Origin: Prauserella cavernicola
Lineage (GTDB): Bacteria; Actinomycetota; Actinomycetes; Mycobacteriales; Pseudonocardiaceae
Reading direction: 5' to 3'
Assembly (NCBI RefSeq): GCF_016595675.1
Contig: NZ_JAENJH010000003.1
Span: 62,001 to 126,000 of the forward strand
DNA: 64,000 nt
The notes under the pieces were generated by a model. That model had not been told where the DNA came from. It ran no database searches and saw nothing but the letters and a program-made list of their open reading frames with translations. Numbering within the stretch: position 1 is the stretch's first letter; each line of letters starts with the position of its first letter. Below, one piece after another: positions 11,041 to 20,459 of the stretch. Made by a program: the position numbers and the translations under genes.

Positions 11041-11629
11041 CTCCGACGCGAGCGCGCCCGCTGCGGCGGGCCCGACCTCGTCGGCCAAGATCGTGGTGGC
11101 CGGTGGCTTCGGCGTCGGCAAGACCACCCTGGTCGGTGCGGTGTCCGAGATCGCTCCGCTGACGACGGAAGCGGCGATGACCGAGGCGAGCGTCGCGGTC
11201 GACGACCTCTCCTCCACGCCGAACAAGATGACCACGACGGTCGCGATGGACTTCGGCCGGATCTCGCTCGACTCGGACCTGGTGCTCTACGTCTTCGGTA
11301 CGCCGGGGCAGCACCGGTTCTGGTTCATGTGGGACGACCTCGCTCTCGGTGCGATCGGCGCGGTGGTGCTCGTGGACACGCGGCGGCTGGCCGACGCGTT
11401 CCCGTCCATCGACTTCTTCGAGAACCGGAAGCTGCCTTACGTCGTGGCGATCAACTGCTTCGACCGGTTGCTCCACCACCAGATCGAGGACGTGCGGCAC
11501 GCGCTGACGATCTCGCCTTCGGTGCCGATCATGGCCTGCGACTGCAGGGACCGGGACTCGGCGAAGCAGGTGTTGATCTCCGTGGTCCAGCACGCGATCG
11601 CGCACGACAGCGCTCTGCAGGCCGGGTAG
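11021..11629 (+). CDS. Conservon GTPase (CvnD-like ATP/GTP-binding protein)
   Basis: A 202-residue small GTPase-like protein. It has a P-loop (GGFGVGKT, residues 28-35), a switch-type DXXG equivalent in FGTPGQHRFW, and an NKXD-like region where canonical NKLD is replaced by INCFD, as is usual in this family. The GTG at 11021 follows GGAAAGG and lies within the end of the DUF742 gene, so translation is coupled. It completes the kinase-roadblock-DUF742-GTPase operon. No P450 or pentapeptide-repeat gene, sometimes attached to such operons, follows. Confidence 0.92.
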   Translation: MAFGEFDSDASAPAAAGPTSSAKIVVAGGFGVGKTTLVGAVSEIAPLTTEAAMTEASVAVDDLSSTPNKMTTTVAMDFGRISLDSDLVLYVFGTPGQHRFWFMWDDLALGAIGAVVLVDTRRLADAFPSIDFFENRKLPYVVAINCFDRLLHHQIEDVRHALTISPSVPIMACDCRDRDSAKQVLISVVQHAIAHDSALQAG

Positions 11630-11755
11630 ATGCTCCCCGCGGTCGTGCCGCCGCCTGTGTGAACGGCACACGCGTACGGGGGACTTGTCCCCGGTGGGTT
11701 TGACCTGGCTAATAGTCTGACCGCTTAGACGCGCGTGCGCAGGCGAGGAGGGGCA

Positions 11756-12175
11756 GTGACGGCTTCGGCCCAGCAGGGCAGCTTCGGCTGGCTCATCACC
11801 GACTTCGTGCGCAGGGTTCCGGGAGCCGCGCACGCGGTGGTCGTCTCGGCGGACGGGTTGCAGCTGGCCGCGTCGGAAGGCCTGCCGAGAGATAGGGCAG
11901 ACCAGCTGTCCGCGGTGGCGTCGGGCCTGGTCTCGCTGACCATGGGCGCGGCGCGCTGCTTCGAAGCCGGCGCGGTGAACCAGACGGTGGTCGAGATGGA
12001 ACGGGGCTACCTGTTCCTGATGTCGATCAGCGACGGCTCCTGCCTGGCGGTGCTCGCCGCGCCGACCGCCGACATCGGCACGGTCGCCTACGAGATGACG
12101 CTGCTCGTCGACCGGGTCGGCGAGCAGCTCACGCCCGAACTGCGGGCGCAGCTCCAGGGCGGGGTGCGTGGGTAG
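11756..12175 (+). CDS. Second roadblock/LC7 domain protein (CvnB-like)
   Basis: A 139-residue paralogue of the roadblock gene at 9737, nearly identical through [19 protein letters not shown] and the [19 protein letters not shown] end. The GTG at 11756 is used rather than 11735 because the purine-rich GAGGAGGGG at 11745-11753 lies between them. It starts a two-gene unit with a second DUF742 gene three bases downstream. The 126-bp gap to the first conservon suggests its own promoter. Confidence 0.9.
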   Translation: MTASAQQGSFGWLITDFVRRVPGAAHAVVVSADGLQLAASEGLPRDRADQLSAVASGLVSLTMGAARCFEAGAVNQTVVEMERGYLFLMSISDGSCLAVLAAPTADIGTVAYEMTLLVDRVGEQLTPELRAQLQGGVRG

Positions 12176-12178
12176 CGC

Positions 12179-12781
12179 GTGAACGACTGGGACGCTTTGA
12201 ACCAGGGAACCGGCCGCGAGGGTTTCGACTCGCCCGGCCGGTTCGATCTCACGGGCCTGCGGAAGCTGAGCCGCAGGGAGGCCGTTCGCCGCGAGCCCGC
12301 CCGACGGGAGCCTGCTAGGCGGGAGCCCGCCCTGCGCGAGCCTGCCCGGCGGGAAGCCGCTCGCCGGGAGCCGCCGCGTCGGGAGCAACCCCGTCGTGAG
12401 CCCGCTCGCCGGGAGTCCGCGCGCGGGCCCGCCCGGTTCGAGCACCGCTCGCTCGTGCGCCCGTACGCGCGCACAGGCGGCCGCACCCACCCCGGGCAGG
12501 ACCTGCAACTCGAGTCTCTGGTGCAGACCAGCGAGGGCGGCAGGCGTTATCTGGGGGCCGGCACGACCGTGCAGCGGTTCATCTGCGACTTGTGCGTCGA
12601 CGTGCGGTCGGTGGCCGAGGTCGCCGCGTACGCGAGGTTGCCGCTGAACGTGGTGAAGGTGATCGTGGACGATCTCGCCGCGGCAGGCGCGGTGGAGATC
12701 CAGCAGCGGGGCATGCTGCTGACCGACCGCAGCTCGCAGGACTTCATGACCCGAATCCTCGACGGACTCCGCGCGCTCTGA
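12179..12781 (+). CDS. Second DUF742 protein with Arg/Glu/Pro repeat linker (CvnC-like)
   Basis: The 200-residue protein ends in the DUF742 domain (LVRPYARTGGRTHPGQDLQLE, then FICDLCVDVRSVAEVAAYARLPLNVVKVIVDD). The N-terminal half holds about nine copies of a five-residue R-R-E-P-A type unit (residues 32-76). No kinase or GTPase gene accompanies this pair, so it must share partners with another conservon or with the orphan kinase at the left edge. The GTG start is three bases past the roadblock stop. The gene runs to within 11 bp of the convergent helicase-associated gene. Confidence 0.88.
   Translation: MNDWDALNQGTGREGFDSPGRFDLTGLRKLSRREAVRREPARREPARREPALREPARREAARREPPRREQPRREPARRESARGPARFEHRSLVRPYARTGGRTHPGQDLQLESLVQTSEGGRRYLGAGTTVQRFICDLCVDVRSVAEVAAYARLPLNVVKVIVDDLAAAGAVEIQQRGMLLTDRSSQDFMTRILDGLRAL
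12272..12430 (+). repeat. Tandem 15-nt coding repeat (Arg-Arg-Glu-Pro-Ala unit)
   Basis: Around ten degenerate 15-nt units built on cgg-gag-ccc-gcc-cgc encode a highly charged linker of alternating Arg and Glu. The units differ mostly at third positions, which indicates an old expansion under coding constraint. Confidence 0.8.
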
Positions 12782-12792
12782 CCGCGGCCTGC

Positions 12793-15027
12793 TCAGTCCT
12801 CGACGAGGGCGGCCGACGTGATCCGGTGCAGCGGGTAGCGCTCGTTCTCCGAGCTCTCCAGGATTCCGCCGCCGACGCGCACCGGAGTCACGACCCGCTG
12901 GCTCGCCGTGCCGTGGGAGTCGACGAAGCCGATCCACACCTCTCGCTGCTCGCGGGTGGCCTGTGCCAGTAGCGCCAGGGTCGCCGAGGTGTCCGATCCG
13001 CCGCCCGCGGGCAGCCGCACCGTGGCGCCGCGCCGAGTGGTCGCGGCCCGGTCGCCCGCGCGGATGTGCGTCAGCACCGCGCTCAGCTGTTCGGAGCTGA
13101 TCGGACTCGGCTGTGGCGGCGTGCTCCGCGTGCCGCGGCCGCGCGCGGGAATCCTGCGTCCACTCGGGCGCAGGTCGAGGATCCGGCCCGCCGCGTCCTC
13201 GGCCGCTGGTGCGAACCCGGCCGCACGCAGGCCGTCGAGCATCAACGCCAGCGGATGCGGGCTCACCAGTACCGTCGGGGCGATCTTGCGCAGCTCGTAC
13301 TCGCGGGCGACCTCGTGGCCGAGCACTTCCGCGAGCAGCACCTCGTCGTCGCAGCGCAGGAAGGCCGCGGCCGCCCCGCCGCGCAGCCTGCCGTGCCTGC
13401 GGGCGACGTCGTCGATCAGGTATGTCAGTGACTGCGGGACCGGAGTCGCCGAGCGAGTGCGGAACAGCTCCTGCAGCTCGTCGGCCGTCCGTCCACTGTC
13501 GAGTGCCCTGCGCACCGAGCCCTCGGTGACGCGATACACCGTCGCGTGTCCCGCCGACTCCACGTCGGCCACGGCGTTGATCGCCGTGGCCAGGTCGGGT
13601 TCGAGCGGACCGGGCGCGACCACGGTGAGATCGGCCTGCACCAGCACGTGGTCGACGGGCCGGGGCAGTGCGTCCGCCATCGCGCTCGCCGCACCGTGCG
13701 GATCGTCCTCGAGCAGCGCGCCCGCCGCCGACGTCAGCGCGCCCAGTGCCACGACGCCCAGCGCCGAACCCTCGGCCATCGTCCAGCGCACCAGCTCGTC
13801 GCGCAGGCGCCCGCCCCGCCGGGGAGCCCGCCACGACAACGCGGCCACGAGCTCGTCGACGCCCTTCACACCCGCGCCGGCGGGCAGCTCGGCGAGGACG
13901 CCCAGCACCCGGCGTCGCGCGCTCGGTGCCACCGGGCGGCGCAGCTCCTCCGACAGTGGCGCCAGCGCCTTGTCCTTCGCGTCCCGCGAGCCCGCGAGAC
14001 CGGGCAGCCTCGGCAGGTCCAGCCACGCCTGCGCGATGGTGAGCCAGCGCAAGGCGGGTGGTGAGGCCAGCCACGAGTCGGCGAGCGTGGTCGGTACCCA
14101 TTCCGGTGTGGAGTCGTCGCTGGCCGCGACCAGTCCCGAGCCGAGCGCTAGCTCGGCCAGCAGCGTGGCGCGGGTGTCGTCGACGTCGAGCTCCTTGCCG
14201 ATGCGGCGCAGCTCACGCACCCCGAGCCCACCGGACTTGAGCACCGGCGACGGCTGCGCCGACCACAGGTGCAGTAACGACTCCAGGTGGCGCAGGAACT
14301 CCATCGACTCGCCCGCCGCCGCCTGATCCACAGTGGATTGCTGATGCGGGTTCAGCGGGAGCTCGGGCTCGGTGAGCGCGTCTTCCGGATACACGAGCCC
14401 GCCGCGCAGTGCGAGCCCCACCTCACGCGGCAGCTCCACGGTCTGGTCGTCACGCCGGATCAGCAGCCCGCGCGCGAGCAGGCGCTGCACGGGCGTCTCC
14501 GCCTCGGCCAGCGTGACGTCGGTGGCTGCGTCGCGGGTGCGTCCGATCGGCGGCCCGACGGAGAGCTTGGTGACCAGCGCGCGCTCGTCGTCGCCGATCT
14601 CGGAGAGCAGCCCGTCCAGGTCGGGCACCGAACCGGCGGGAGCGCCCAGGCCGGCTGGGAACGGTCCGAACACCTCCCTGGCGGCGGGTGCGACGGAGAG
14701 CGCGTCGTCGTCGCCCCACACGAGGGCGAGCCCGCGAAGCTGGTCGAGCATTGTCTCGAGGTCACCGCGCAGCAGTGAGCCAAGGTGAGCGCGGCTCACG
14801 GGTTCGGCGTCGGCTCCGGCGGCCACGAGCGACTCCAGCACCGCGAGGGTGGCCGTGTCGAGGTGTTCGCAGGCGCGCGCGATCGACCCCGCCGTTCCGG
14901 CGCGCGTCGCGAGCACGCCCGAGTCGGCGGGGGGCGGCGTCGCGAGATCGCGCCGGGCGCGCAGGAGGTCTGCCACCGTGTCGTCGGACACCGAGCGCAG
15001 CCAGTCCGCGAGAGAGATGGCGGCCAT
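12793..15027 (-). CDS. Helicase-associated (XPB-type C-terminal) domain protein, Rv0862c-like
   Basis: A protein of about 744 residues beginning MAAISLADWL. It resembles the actinobacterial proteins encoded beside the XPB-type helicase ercc3 in mycobacteria; the C-terminal part (residues 560-740, with EYELRKIAPTVLVSPHPLALMLDGLRAAGFAPAAED) corresponds to the helicase-associated module. No Walker motifs are visible, so it is not itself an ATPase. The start is uncertain: ATG at 15027 and ATG at 15051 are both in frame, and neither has a well placed ribosome-binding site. It is divergent from the small gene at 15103. The helicase gene itself is not in the window. Confidence 0.8.
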   Translation of the reverse strand: MAAISLADWLRSVSDDTVADLLRARRDLATPPPADSGVLATRAGTAGSIARACEHLDTATLAVLESLVAAGADAEPVSRAHLGSLLRGDLETMLDQLRGLALVWGDDDALSVAPAAREVFGPFPAGLGAPAGSVPDLDGLLSEIGDDERALVTKLSVGPPIGRTRDAATDVTLAEAETPVQRLLARGLLIRRDDQTVELPREVGLALRGGLVYPEDALTEPELPLNPHQQSTVDQAAAGESMEFLRHLESLLHLWSAQPSPVLKSGGLGVRELRRIGKELDVDDTRATLLAELALGSGLVAASDDSTPEWVPTTLADSWLASPPALRWLTIAQAWLDLPRLPGLAGSRDAKDKALAPLSEELRRPVAPSARRRVLGVLAELPAGAGVKGVDELVAALSWRAPRRGGRLRDELVRWTMAEGSALGVVALGALTSAAGALLEDDPHGAASAMADALPRPVDHVLVQADLTVVAPGPLEPDLATAINAVADVESAGHATVYRVTEGSVRRALDSGRTADELQELFRTRSATPVPQSLTYLIDDVARRHGRLRGGAAAAFLRCDDEVLLAEVLGHEVAREYELRKIAPTVLVSPHPLALMLDGLRAAGFAPAAEDAAGRILDLRPSGRRIPARGRGTRSTPPQPSPISSEQLSAVLTHIRAGDRAATTRRGATVRLPAGGGSDTSATLALLAQATREQREVWIGFVDSHGTASQRVVTPVRVGGGILESSENERYPLHRITSAALVED

Positions 15028-15102
15028 CGCGGCCCACAATATCTCCTGCATCCGGGCATCGGGCACACTGAGGGCACCGTTGGTCGAGTTGTGGAGGACG
15101 AC

Positions 15103-15294
15103 GTGGCGAAGGCCGACAGCCGGAAGAGCAAGCGGATCGACCCGAGCTGGCCCGAGGCGCCGGATGGTGAGCACCCCGTTTCAGAGCTGGCCGCAGACCG
15201 GCAGGGCGCCCTCTCCCCGTACGGCGAGGTGACGTTCCCGCTCGAGGCGGTGCCCTACGAGCACCCCGAGACCGAGATCAACCGGAGCGCCTGA
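15103..15294 (+). CDS. Small conserved actinobacterial protein, Rv0863-like
   Basis: A 63-residue hydrophilic protein, Lys/Arg-rich at the N-terminus and acidic at the C-terminus, with no membrane segment. Its position between the helicase-associated gene and moaC matches Rv0863 in M. tuberculosis. The GTG at 15103 is chosen because GGAGG at 15093-15097 precedes it by five bases. Function unknown. Confidence 0.7.
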   Translation: MAKADSRKSKRIDPSWPEAPDGEHPVSELAADRQGALSPYGEVTFPLEAVPYEHPETEINRSA

Positions 15295-15415
15295 GGTCGT
15301 CCGCGACCTCGCCGTTTGTTACTCGCGGGTCACCGGTCCTGGCCGCTGGTGGCGCCCGTCACGGGGCTAGTGTTTCCTCCCGTACCCAGCTGAATTTCTC
15401 TACGGGGGTTGCGCG

Positions 15416-16816
15416 ATGCCCGTTCCCGGTCCTGGCTATTCGATCACCGTGCGCCTCGAGGCGCCGCCGTCCGCGAGTGCCGCCGGCGATCTGACCACCG
15501 CGGTCGGCCAGGCGGGAGGCGTGCTCACGGCGTTCGACGTGGTCGAGTCGCACTCCGACGCCATCGTCGTCGACATCACGGCGAACGTCTCGTCGGCCGA
15601 CCACGCCGAGGACCTCACGAAGGCGCTCAACGCGCTGCCGGGTGTCCAGGTGCGCAAGGTCTCCGACCGCACGTTCCTCATGCACCTCGGTGGCAAGCTC
15701 GAGGTCAGCCCCAAGGTCGCGCTCCGCAACCGTGACGATCTGTCCCGCGCCTACACGCCGGGTGTCGCCAGGGTGTGCCAGGCCATCGCCGCGAACCCCG
15801 AGGACGCGCGCAGGCTGACGATCAAGCGCAACACGGTCGCCGTGGTCACCGACGGCTCCGCCGTGCTCGGCCTCGGCAACATCGGGCCGTCGGCCGCGCT
15901 GCCCGTGATGGAGGGCAAAGCGGCGCTGTTCAAGAAGTTCGCGGGCGTCGACGCCTGGCCGGTGTGCCTGGACACCCAGGACACCGAGGAGATCATCCGG
16001 ATCGTGCGGGCGCTCGCGCCCGTGTACGCGGGCATCAACCTCGAGGACATCGCCGCGCCCCGCTGCTTCGAGATCGAGGCGCGCCTGCGTGAGCAGCTCG
16101 ACATCCCCGTCTTCCACGACGACCAGCACGGCACCGCGATCGTCGTGGTCGCCGCGCTGCGCAACGCGCTGCGGGTGGTCGGCAAGCCGATCGAGAAGTG
16201 CAAGATCGTGGTCAGCGGCGTCGGCGCGGCGGGCTCCGCGATCATCCGCCTGCTGCTGCGCAAGGCTCCCGCCGACATCGTCGCGGCCGACATCGACGGC
16301 ATCGTGCACAGCGGCAGGGGCAACCTGGACGACAACCTGAGCTGGGTCGCGAAGAACACCAACAAGGACAACGCCACCGGCACGCTGCACGACGCGCTCG
16401 TCGACGCCGACGTGTTCATCGGTGTCTCGGCACCCAACCTCTTCGGCGCCGAGCAGGTGGCGACCATGGCCGACAACGCCGTGGTGTTCGCCCTGGCCAA
16501 CCCCGACCCCGAGATCGACCCGCTCGAGGCGCAGAAGCACGCGGCGGTCGTGGCCACGGGCCGCAGCGACTACCCGAACCAGATCAACAACGTGCTCGCG
16601 TTCCCCGGCGTCTTCCGCGGGCTGCTCGACGCGCAGGCTCACCACATCGACGACGAGATGCTCCTGGCGGCGGCCGACGCCATCGCCGACGTGGTGGACG
16701 ACCGCCTCAACGCGTCGTTCATCGTCCCGAGCGTGTTCGACGCGGCCGTGGCGCCCGCCGTTGCCGAGGCCGTGAGGGCGGCGGCGAGGAAGGAAGAAGT
16801 AGCCTCGACGTCGTGA
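15416..16816 (+). CDS. NAD-dependent malic enzyme with N-terminal ACT domain
   Basis: A 466-residue enzyme that oxidatively decarboxylates malate to pyruvate. Residues 1-95 form an ACT-like regulatory domain (YSITVRLEAPP ... FLMHLGGKLEV). The malic domain follows with RAYTPGVARVC, the catalytic region VTDGSAVLGLGNIGP and metal-ligand region FHDDQHGTAIVV, then a Rossmann domain with VVSGVGAAGSAI. The ATG follows GGGGG at 15404-15408. It overlaps moaC by four bases, so a carbon-metabolism enzyme is coupled to molybdenum cofactor synthesis; as far as I recall mycobacteria lack it at this position. Confidence 0.95.
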   Translation: MPVPGPGYSITVRLEAPPSASAAGDLTTAVGQAGGVLTAFDVVESHSDAIVVDITANVSSADHAEDLTKALNALPGVQVRKVSDRTFLMHLGGKLEVSPKVALRNRDDLSRAYTPGVARVCQAIAANPEDARRLTIKRNTVAVVTDGSAVLGLGNIGPSAALPVMEGKAALFKKFAGVDAWPVCLDTQDTEEIIRIVRALAPVYAGINLEDIAAPRCFEIEARLREQLDIPVFHDDQHGTAIVVVAALRNALRVVGKPIEKCKIVVSGVGAAGSAIIRLLLRKAPADIVAADIDGIVHSGRGNLDDNLSWVAKNTNKDNATGTLHDALVDADVFIGVSAPNLFGAEQVATMADNAVVFALANPDPEIDPLEAQKHAAVVATGRSDYPNQINNVLAFPGVFRGLLDAQAHHIDDEMLLAAADAIADVVDDRLNASFIVPSVFDAAVAPAVAEAVRAAARKEEVASTS

Positions 16817-17292
16817 GTGAACTGAGCCACGTCGATGAGGCGGGCGCGGCCCGCATGGTCGACGTCTCCGGCAAAGCCGTCACCGCGCGCACGGCGGTCG
16901 CCAGCGGGCAGGTCCGCACCACGGCAGAGGTGATCGGTCTCCTCTCCGAGGGCGGACTGCCCAAGGGCGACGCGCTCGCCACAGCCCGCATCGCGGGCGT
17001 CATGGGCGCCAAGCGCACGTCCGAGCTCATTCCGCTGTGCCACCCGATCGCGCTGACGAAGGTGGACGTGAGCTTCGAGCTCGGCGCCGACAGCGTTCGC
17101 ATCGAGGCGCTGGCTCGCACGAGCGACCGCACCGGTGTGGAGATGGAGGCATTGACGGCCGTCGCCGTCGCCGGCCTCACCCTGCACGACATGATCAAGG
17201 CGGTCGATCCGGCCGCCACCCTCGACGGGGTACGGGTGGAGACCAAGGACGGCGGCAAGACCGGGAGCTGGCGCCGGGAGGAGAACCGATGA
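16813..17292 (+). CDS. moaC: Cyclic pyranopterin monophosphate synthase MoaC
   Basis: A 159-residue protein that completes cyclic pyranopterin monophosphate formation after MoaA. The family motifs are clear: SELIPLCHPIALTKVDV and GVEMEALTAVAVAGLTLHDMIKAVD, which hold the active-site histidine, glutamate and lysine. The GTG start overlaps the malic enzyme stop (GTGA) with GAAGGAAG upstream. It is followed, again with overlap, by the mogA-moaE fusion. Confidence 0.96.
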   Translation: MSELSHVDEAGAARMVDVSGKAVTARTAVASGQVRTTAEVIGLLSEGGLPKGDALATARIAGVMGAKRTSELIPLCHPIALTKVDVSFELGADSVRIEALARTSDRTGVEMEALTAVAVAGLTLHDMIKAVDPAATLDGVRVETKDGGKTGSWRREENR

Positions 17293-18263
17293 CACGCACG
17301 GCGAGGGTGATTGTCGCGTCGAACCGGGCCGCGACCGGGGTCTACGCGGACCAGACGGGCCCGATCATCGCCAAGTGGCTCTCCGAGCGGTCGTACGAGG
17401 TGCCCGAGCCGTTCGTCGTCGAGGACGGCGAGCCGGTGGCGCAGGCGCTGCGCGACTGCCTCGCCGACGGCGTCGACGTGGTGATCACCACCGGCGGCAC
17501 GGGCATCACGCCCACCGACCGGACGCCGGAGGCGACGGCGCCGCTGCTCGACTTCGAACTGCCTGGCCTCGCCGACGCCGTGCGGGCCGCTGGGCAGGAC
17601 AAGGTGCCCACCGCGGTCCTGTCGCGGGGACTCGCCGGGGTCGCGGGAGGCACGCTCGTGGTGAACCTGCCGGGTTCGCGCGGCGGCGTCAACGACGGGC
17701 TCGACGTGCTCGACGCGGTGCTGGACCACGCGGTGGACCAGGTGGGCGGCGGCGACCACCCCAGGCACGGGAGCGGCCACGTGGACGGCCACGTCCAGCA
17801 GGCGCCCGCACAGATTCTGGACGCCGACGCCGACGCACCGGCCCGCGTGGCGCTTGCGCAGGTGACCGAGACGGAGCTGTCCGTCGAGGAGCACGCCCAG
17901 CTCGTCCGGGACGCGGCCGCGGGTGCCGTGGTGACCTTCGGCGGCGTGGTGCGCGACCACGACGGCGGCCGTTCGGTGACCTCGCTCTTCTACGAGGGCC
18001 ACCCGACGGCGGGCGACGTGCTCGCGCGGGTCGTCGCCGAGGTGGCGGGCCGCCGGCCCGGACTGCGGGCCGTCGCGGTGAGCCACCGGCTCGGCGCGCT
18101 GGAGATCGGAGACGTGGCGCTCGCGTGCGCGGTCGCCGCCGACCACCGGGCAGAGGCCTTCGCCGCCTGCGCGGAGCTGGTGGACGAGGTCAAGGCCCGC
18201 CTGCCGGTCTGGAAGTACCAGAAGTTCACCGACGGTACCGACGAGTGGGTGAACTCGCCGTAG
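17289..18263 (+). CDS. Fused MogA/MoaB-type and MoaE protein (molybdenum cofactor synthesis)
   Basis: A 324-residue fusion. Residues 1-150 are a MogA/MoaB domain with the nucleotide-binding motif TTGGTGITPTDRTPEA (67-82) and NLPGSRGGV; this domain adenylates molybdopterin. Residues 185-324 are MoaE, the large subunit of molybdopterin synthase, with GGVVRDHDGGRSV, FYEGHP and the conserved lysine region PVWKYQKF (K309, K312). A linker of about 30 residues between them contains four histidines. The ATG overlaps the moaC stop. In M. tuberculosis the two functions are separate neighbouring genes. The small synthase subunit MoaD is encoded 2.2 kb away on the other strand. Confidence 0.93.
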   Translation: MTRTARVIVASNRAATGVYADQTGPIIAKWLSERSYEVPEPFVVEDGEPVAQALRDCLADGVDVVITTGGTGITPTDRTPEATAPLLDFELPGLADAVRAAGQDKVPTAVLSRGLAGVAGGTLVVNLPGSRGGVNDGLDVLDAVLDHAVDQVGGGDHPRHGSGHVDGHVQQAPAQILDADADAPARVALAQVTETELSVEEHAQLVRDAAAGAVVTFGGVVRDHDGGRSVTSLFYEGHPTAGDVLARVVAEVAGRRPGLRAVAVSHRLGALEIGDVALACAVAADHRAEAFAACAELVDEVKARLPVWKYQKFTDGTDEWVNSP

Positions 18264-18332
18264 CGCTCGCCGCTACCGCCGAGGCGGTCCCTGGTCAGGG
18301 ACACCTCGCGCCTGCCTGATCCCGAACGCACG

Positions 18333-18367
18333 AGAGCCCCACCATCCGGGGGACACGGTGGGGCTCT
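18333..18367. terminator. Terminator hairpin between the moa operon and rpf
   Basis: Perfect 11-bp stem AGAGCCCCACC / GGTGGGGCTCT with a 13-nt loop, between convergent genes. It can serve either strand. Confidence 0.8.
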
Positions 18368-18370
18368 GTG

Positions 18371-18412
18371 TGCTGGGTCCGGGCACCTTCGGGTAGGCAC
18401 CCGGACCCAGCA
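18371..18412. terminator. Second terminator hairpin before rpf
   Basis: Perfect 13-bp stem TGCTGGGTCCGGG / CCCGGACCCAGCA, three bases from the previous hairpin. Two stacked hairpins insulate the convergent moa and rpf transcripts. Confidence 0.75.
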
Positions 18413-18451
18413 TCCGCGCCGATTCGGGCGGACAGTGATCCTGCTAGCGGA

Positions 18452-19345
<894 letters not shown>

Positions 19346-19364
19346 GATCGGAAATTATGAGAGG

Positions 19365-19380
19365 CGTGACCTAGGTCACA
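19365..19380. promoter_or_regulatory. CRP/GlxR-type binding site upstream of rpf
   Basis: CGTGACCTAGGTCACA contains a perfect 14-bp palindrome and matches the CRP consensus TGTGA-N6-TCACA at nine of ten defined positions. It lies upstream of the structured leader. M. tuberculosis rpfA is a known target of the CRP-family regulator Rv3676, which makes conservation of this control likely. Confidence 0.72.
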
Positions 19381-19517
19381 GTAACAACAAGCAACCTCGA
19401 GCGATTCCGGCGTTATCGCTGGTCAGGTTGCCGTTACCTGGCCGTTTCCATCTCGAGATATTTCACCGTAAGTGAGGTCTGTGTCACGTGGATTGCGCGC
19501 GAATGCTCCGTTTGTGA

Positions 19518-20378
19518 CTACCACTTGGTGCGCAGGAACCGGGCCAAACCAGACAGGTCGTCGGTGTTGACGTGATCCACTCCGGCGTCCACCAGAGCCT
19601 TCCACAGCGCGGTCCGCGCAGGCCCCTCGGTGTCGGGCGTCGCCCAGAACCGGACCCGCTGACCGGCGCCGTGTGCTTTGTTCACCAGGCTCTCGAGCAG
19701 CTCCCGCTCGGCGGCGGGGAACTTGCCCTCGCCTGCCCACGTGAACAGCTTCGTCCAGTTCTCGGAGACCAGCGGCGTCAGGCGCGCGTCCGAGCCGGGG
19801 CCGAGGTCCGTCGGGTCGGCGATGCGGCCGTCGTAGAAGGCGAGCCGGTGGCGCTGGGCGCTCATCGTCGCCCTGGGCCGGTTGCCCGACACCACGACCG
19901 TCACCGGGCCGCGCCGGACCCTCGCGCGCGCGTACGCGGAAAAGAGGGGTGTGTAGCGCTGGTGACGCAGGAGCCGGTCCAGTGCGGCGTAAGTGCTCTC
20001 GCCCTCGGTCTTGATGTCGACGAGCAGCTGGAAGTCCGCTCTGCGCCCGTAGACGTGGCCGTGGTTGTCCAGCACTCGCCTGCGCAGCGGCTCCAGGTAC
20101 AGCGATTCCAGCGTGCGAGACGGTGTCAGGTCCTCGGGGTCGTGCCCGACGAGCAACCGGCCTTCCACCAGGTGGATGTCGGCCTCGACGCTCGTGAAGC
20201 CCTCGGCGAGCGCGTCGAACAGCGGGCGCGGGTGCTCGTAGTCGTTGTGCGCGTGAGCCTGGGCCAGCGGGCGGACACGAGGCCGTGGCCGGGCCTGAGC
20301 GACCGTGGGGGCACCGAGCAGGCCCGCGGTGGCCAGAGAGGCGGTCAGGACGCTGAACGAGCGGCGCGAGAGCGGCAT
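19518..20378 (-). CDS. Exported PI-PLC/glycerophosphodiesterase-like phosphodiesterase
   Basis: A 286-residue protein with a twin-arginine-type signal (SRRSFSVLTASLATAGLLG, cut near AQA). The mature part has the TIM-barrel start HAHNDYEHPRPLFDAL, ADIHLVEGRLLVGHDP and an acidic LLVDIKTEG, similar to the phosphatidylinositol phospholipase C/glycerophosphodiesterase superfamily and to AIM6-type proteins. Substrate unknown; glycerophosphodiesters or phosphatidylinositol are reasonable guesses. It is codirectional with moaA, moaD and rpf but separated from rpf by a 418-bp regulatory region. Confidence 0.8.
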   Translation of the reverse strand: MPLSRRSFSVLTASLATAGLLGAPTVAQARPRPRVRPLAQAHAHNDYEHPRPLFDALAEGFTSVEADIHLVEGRLLVGHDPEDLTPSRTLESLYLEPLRRRVLDNHGHVYGRRADFQLLVDIKTEGESTYAALDRLLRHQRYTPLFSAYARARVRRGPVTVVVSGNRPRATMSAQRHRLAFYDGRIADPTDLGPGSDARLTPLVSENWTKLFTWAGEGKFPAAERELLESLVNKAHGAGQRVRFWATPDTEGPARTALWKALVDAGVDHVNTDDLSGLARFLRTKW

Positions 20379-20459
20379 GGCGGCCAGCCTGTGCCGTCGC
20401 GGCTGCCGGGGAGTGAACGAACCGGCACCAGCCGGTCAAGAACGGGCGAAGTCCGAGCC

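Noticed and set aside
12272-12430. Regular short repeats that might be a CRISPR array
   Set aside because: Units are 15 bp, contiguous, without spacers, in frame and coding for a charged linker.
11018-14101. A very long minus-strand open frame across the conservon and helicase-associated genes
   Set aside because: It results from high G+C third positions of the real genes; the translation has no recognisable motif and shifts composition at each gene boundary.
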